Assembly: GCA_000711775.1 (NCBI GenBank)
Contig: ARYC01000756.1
Location: 62,001 to 126,000 of the forward strand
Direction of reading: 5' to 3'
DNA from: Oxytricha trifallax
Lineage: Eukaryota; Ciliophora; Spirotrichea; Sporadotrichida; Oxytrichidae
Length of the DNA stretch: 64,000 nucleotides
The translations under genes and the position numbers were made by a program. Under the pieces are notes generated by a model. It searched no databases, was not told the origin of the DNA, and worked only from the letters and a program-made list of their open reading frames with translations. This document shows, piece by piece, positions 61,167-64,000 of this stretch; the stretch's first letter is position 1, and the number at the start of each line of letters is the position of its first letter.

Positions 61167-61709
61167 CTTTGTTCCTCTTCCTATTAATGAATTTCAAATT
61201 ATAACTTATAGACTTCTGGATCCTATTGTTTAAAATCTTACTATTAAATATGGGCATCTTATAGGAGGTCAACCCTGCAAAGATACGTGTAGAAATTTTG
61301 CAGAAGCTGTAACAAACTGTAGAGATGGAGCTCCAATTTTATCTATTTAGTTCCATTAAAAATTAGTTCTAAATTTTTTTAAATTTAATTAGTACTGGTA
61401 CTAATTCTGTTTAATTTTAATTGGTACCAATTTAATAGTACCTAAACTTAATTGGAACCTAATTTTAAATTAATGAGGTTTTAATGGAAAAGTTCCAAAA
61501 TGATTTAAAACCTAATTGGTCCCAGTACCAACCTGAATTTTATATAAGTTGGTACCAAAATTAAAAATATTAAAACCCCTTGATTGATATAAGATGGAAT
61601 TTTTGAATAAGATTAAATTAATCCAATTAAGAACTTATTAAGAAATTTAATTATATTAAAAAAAGTAAATTTGTGTTTAAAGTGTAGTGATTAATTGTGA
61701 ATATTTAAT
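61167..61709. other. Spacer between 22-kDa-type and MT-A70-like genes of TBE copy 2
   Basis: A run of short diverging repeats of the type TTGGTACCAA/GGTACTAATT at about 61380-61560. Part of the spacer near 61240-61280 matches 330-370 in copy 1. No gene. Confidence 0.5.
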
Positions 61710-63825
61710 TCACTATCTTTGAACCTTTGAAGGCTTTCCATTAAGTAAATAAATTGCTTGATTGCCTATAATATTCCAATAAGGCCTATGATTGTGAGGT
61801 CTTCCAAAGATCTCAGCATATTTTCGATAAGGAAGGAGCTACTCAATATATTCATATAATTAATATGGTTTTTGCTCACTAATCGAACTGGTGATAGTTT
61901 GATATTGGGTACATTATGAGTAAAGCTAATCTTTTTGAGCTCAGAAATTTGTTCTCAGGTCTAGCTACAACACAGAATTTAGTTACATGTCTTAGGTCAA
62001 ATCAAATGCCAGAGTGTAAAGTTTTATCATCATTTAGTTTAACCCATGTTTATATTTCTGCCCTTTTATATCCAATAGATTTCAAATACTCTAAGCATGA
62101 TTCTAGTTTAGAGTTGGTAATCCAAATGAACAGGTACCCATTTTTTAAATAATTTTTGTAAGGGAATGTTTTTAAAAATTTCAATATCTTTAAGAATTTA
62201 ATATCAGAGCTTACAAGCTGTATCATTCCAGGGAGAATCCATTTACTGCAGTTGGTTCCAGTTATACTTTTCCTTGCCAACTGCCTTTACTCGAGAATAT
62301 AGTCCTTGTGATTTGTCATGAACTCAGGAAGCAAAAAATCTATCTGGAATTAGGACAAAGTCTATCTGGAATTTAGGGAAGTGACTCCTGAACCTATATT
62401 TGTGGAAAAAATCATCTTAAAATAGCTATAAAGAACAATGTTCCAAATCTGTTAAAAATTCCACTGATTTCATTAGGATTATTAGAAACACCTGGAAAGT
62501 TATCGCTGAATTATTATGAGCAATAGTTGCTTCTTGGGGATAAAAAAAACTTTAGTCTGCCTCAACCGTTGTGATTACTATTGCATCAATCAAATTTCCT
62601 AATTCATTCACTTAATGATCTGAGAATATTTGGTTCCACATATTCTGATCTTTTATGCATCCTTAGTATTAATGACTGTTCTTATTTGATCTTCGCATTT
62701 CCCACTTAAATTTTTTTAGGTTATACTAGCCATTGTTTATCCTGTCTATATTATCTAATGGAATCTCTCCTAATCTTTTCTGATACTATTTTGATGACTT
62801 TTTTTTAAGAAGTTTAGCTTCTCTTTTATTGGGGTCTTCAATCTTTACCTGTGTTAATTTTTCATTCTCCCAATTCGTTTATTTAAGCTTTTCATTTTCT
62901 TTTCTTAGAGTTTTAATTTATTCATTGAATAGTCTTTAAACTTCATCTTATACTTATTATAAATTAAGTTTTTCTAGATTAAAATAATTAGTTTTTATGG
63001 AAAGTTACAATTGAAGCGATGAGATTATATTTTACAAATCTTTGATTGTTTTATTTTTTTCCTTTAATTGTTCTTTGAAATTTTTTTATATTTTCTTTCC
63101 TGCTAATTACTTATTTTTGCTTTTCTTTTTATATGGTTTTCTTTCCACTTTTAGATTTGTATTTAATTCATTTCTTACTTCATTTGTCTCATTTTTGCAC
63201 CTATTTATTTGAAAATTTCTCGTGAATCATCTTTTAAGTATTTATTAATTTAGTTAATTTTTAAAAAGGAATACTCTCTGAACCATTTTTTAAACTATTG
63301 AAAGTTATCAAAATTGTACTTGATTGAAGTGATTTCTCTATTAGAAAGATTAAATTATTTTGATAATATTTTTGTATATCTTTTAAGGTTAATTTTTCAC
63401 TTTTTATTATCTATGGTATTTTAATTTAATTGTTTAATCTTATCCTTTGTATCATTTTTTTTGAGAGATATTAGCACCTATATATGTTAATTTAATTCAG
63501 GTTAAACTATTTGTTGATTAATTTCTTAAAATCCTGATTAAATTAATGGCTAGTCAATCTCAAATTCATTTTTAGAATTTCTAACTAAATTTTTTGTTTA
63601 ATCAATATTCTCAGAATCAGAATAGTATAGGTCTGATTAGTCATTTTAGTCTGTTTCAGTATCACTAGAAATATCTTCCAGGTCATCCTCTTGATTTTAG
63701 TTAATTTATTCATTTAAACTTTGTAAGGACTGTAATTTAAGTTCATTAACAAAAGACTTCTTTTGAGTCTAAAAGTCATTATCAAACTATGACTCATCAA
63801 TAAATTCATTAAAAAAGTTATTCAT
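61710..63825 (-). pseudogene. MT-A70-like protein of TBE copy 2 (57-kDa position), catalytic motif lost
   Basis: Starts MNNFFNEFIDESQFDNDF, then a Gln/Asp-rich region, a long coiled coil (about 63300-62880), a helical region (VNELGNLIDAIVITTVEADQ), and an MT-A70 domain. In the domain IDFVLIPDRFF stands at the DPPW position, followed by LKNGYLFIWITNSKLESC, IGYKRAEIQTWVKLND, FDLRHVTKFCVVARPENKF, and the clear family ending KYAEIFGRPHNHRPYWNIIG near 61780, then NQAIYLLNGK and TGA. The family's EIFGRPHN.R..W..(L/I)GN signature is textbook, while the DPPW catalytic loop is gone, so a non-catalytic partner is likely. About five frame changes or TGA codons interrupt it. It is about 700 codons, longer than most relatives. 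Confidence 0.83.
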
Positions 63826-64000
63826 GTTAAGGAATTTTTGTAAAATATATATTTTTATATACCCAAGATGAATATATAAATTTAATTGGAAGTTACTATT
63901 TATTTAAATATCTTAAACTAGGGTTATTAAAATATAATTAAATAAGAATAAATCTAAGGGTAGTTTTATATTTGATATTTTTGAATAAAAAGCTATTTAT
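63826..64000. other. 5' flank of the MT-A70-like gene
   Basis: A+T-rich, no C4A4 end yet. The element continues beyond the window. Confidence 0.5.

Larger units (their letters stand above)
59198..64000 (+). mobile_element. TBE-type transposon, copy 2 (left part; runs off the window end)
   Basis: The left end is the perfect 17-bp CAAAACCCCAAAACCCC at 59198-59214, preceded by ATT. Then come the transposase (plus), the 22-kDa-type gene (minus) and a long MT-A70-like gene (minus). The order matches the three-gene TBE plan (42, 22 and 57 kDa), with the MT-A70-like gene in the 57-kDa place. The right end is not reached by 64000. Confidence 0.87.

Noticed and set aside
1-64000. Tetrahymena or Paramecium as source
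   Set aside because: Their telomere repeats are C4A2 or C4A2/C3A3 types, while the elements here carry C4A4, and the transposase type and ANT target fit hypotrich TBE elements. Short introns are Paramecium-like, so this is not absolute.
1-64000. Standard genetic code
   Set aside because: Under it every recognisable domain is broken at conserved Gln-like positions; with TAA/TAG as Gln the domains read through.
1-64000. Retroelements or capsid-bearing virus-like elements
   Set aside because: No reverse transcriptase, integrase of retroviral type, capsid or packaging motif was recognised; all transposases seen are Tc1/mariner-like DDE enzymes of DNA transposons.

Overview
The window is very A+T-rich and reads best as germline (micronuclear) DNA of a hypotrich ciliate of the Oxytricha/Stylonychia kind. 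The recognisable genes only read through if TAA and TAG are glutamine and TGA is the only stop. Transposon ends carry the hypotrich telomere repeat (C4A4). The best-preserved genes contain very short GT...AG introns (28-46 nt). With TGA as sole stop, open runs of 50-60 codons arise by chance in this composition, so I rely on motifs and on copies that resemble each other, not on ORF length.

Layout. 1-4478: the right part of a TBE-type transposon (42-kDa-type transposase, 22-kDa-type protein), with a 2.1-kb inverted-repeat element inserted in the 22-kDa gene and a 424-bp MITE inside that. 6206-7245: a 1-kb palindrome. 8540-16108: an element of a second C4A4-ended family (coiled-coil gene, 22-kDa-like gene, DDE transposase, MT-A70-like gene). 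16.1-23 kb: A+T-rich DNA with two GC-rich islands. 23386-25019: a nearly whole MT-A70 methyltransferase gene whose start lies 14 bp from a C4A4 motif. 25-36.2 kb: palindromic repeats, a second-family transposase/22-kDa-like pair, a decayed SecA-like ATPase gene and a 177-182-bp satellite. 38240-43082: another second-family element ending in C4A4. 43.1-59.2 kb: A+T-rich DNA with several protein-like segments of unknown function, perhaps macronuclear-destined segments, and a second MITE copy. 59198-64000: a second TBE copy with transposase, 22-kDa-type gene and a long MT-A70-like gene.

The main point is that three MT-A70-family proteins occur in or beside C4A4-ended transposons. This family includes METTL3/METTL14 and the ciliate DNA adenine methyltransferases MTA1/MTA9. 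One copy keeps a near-consensus catalytic motif (DYPW); two have lost it, as non-catalytic partners do. The 22-kDa-type protein accompanies the transposase in all five elements. I infer that these transposons may carry their own adenine-methylation module; this is a hypothesis.
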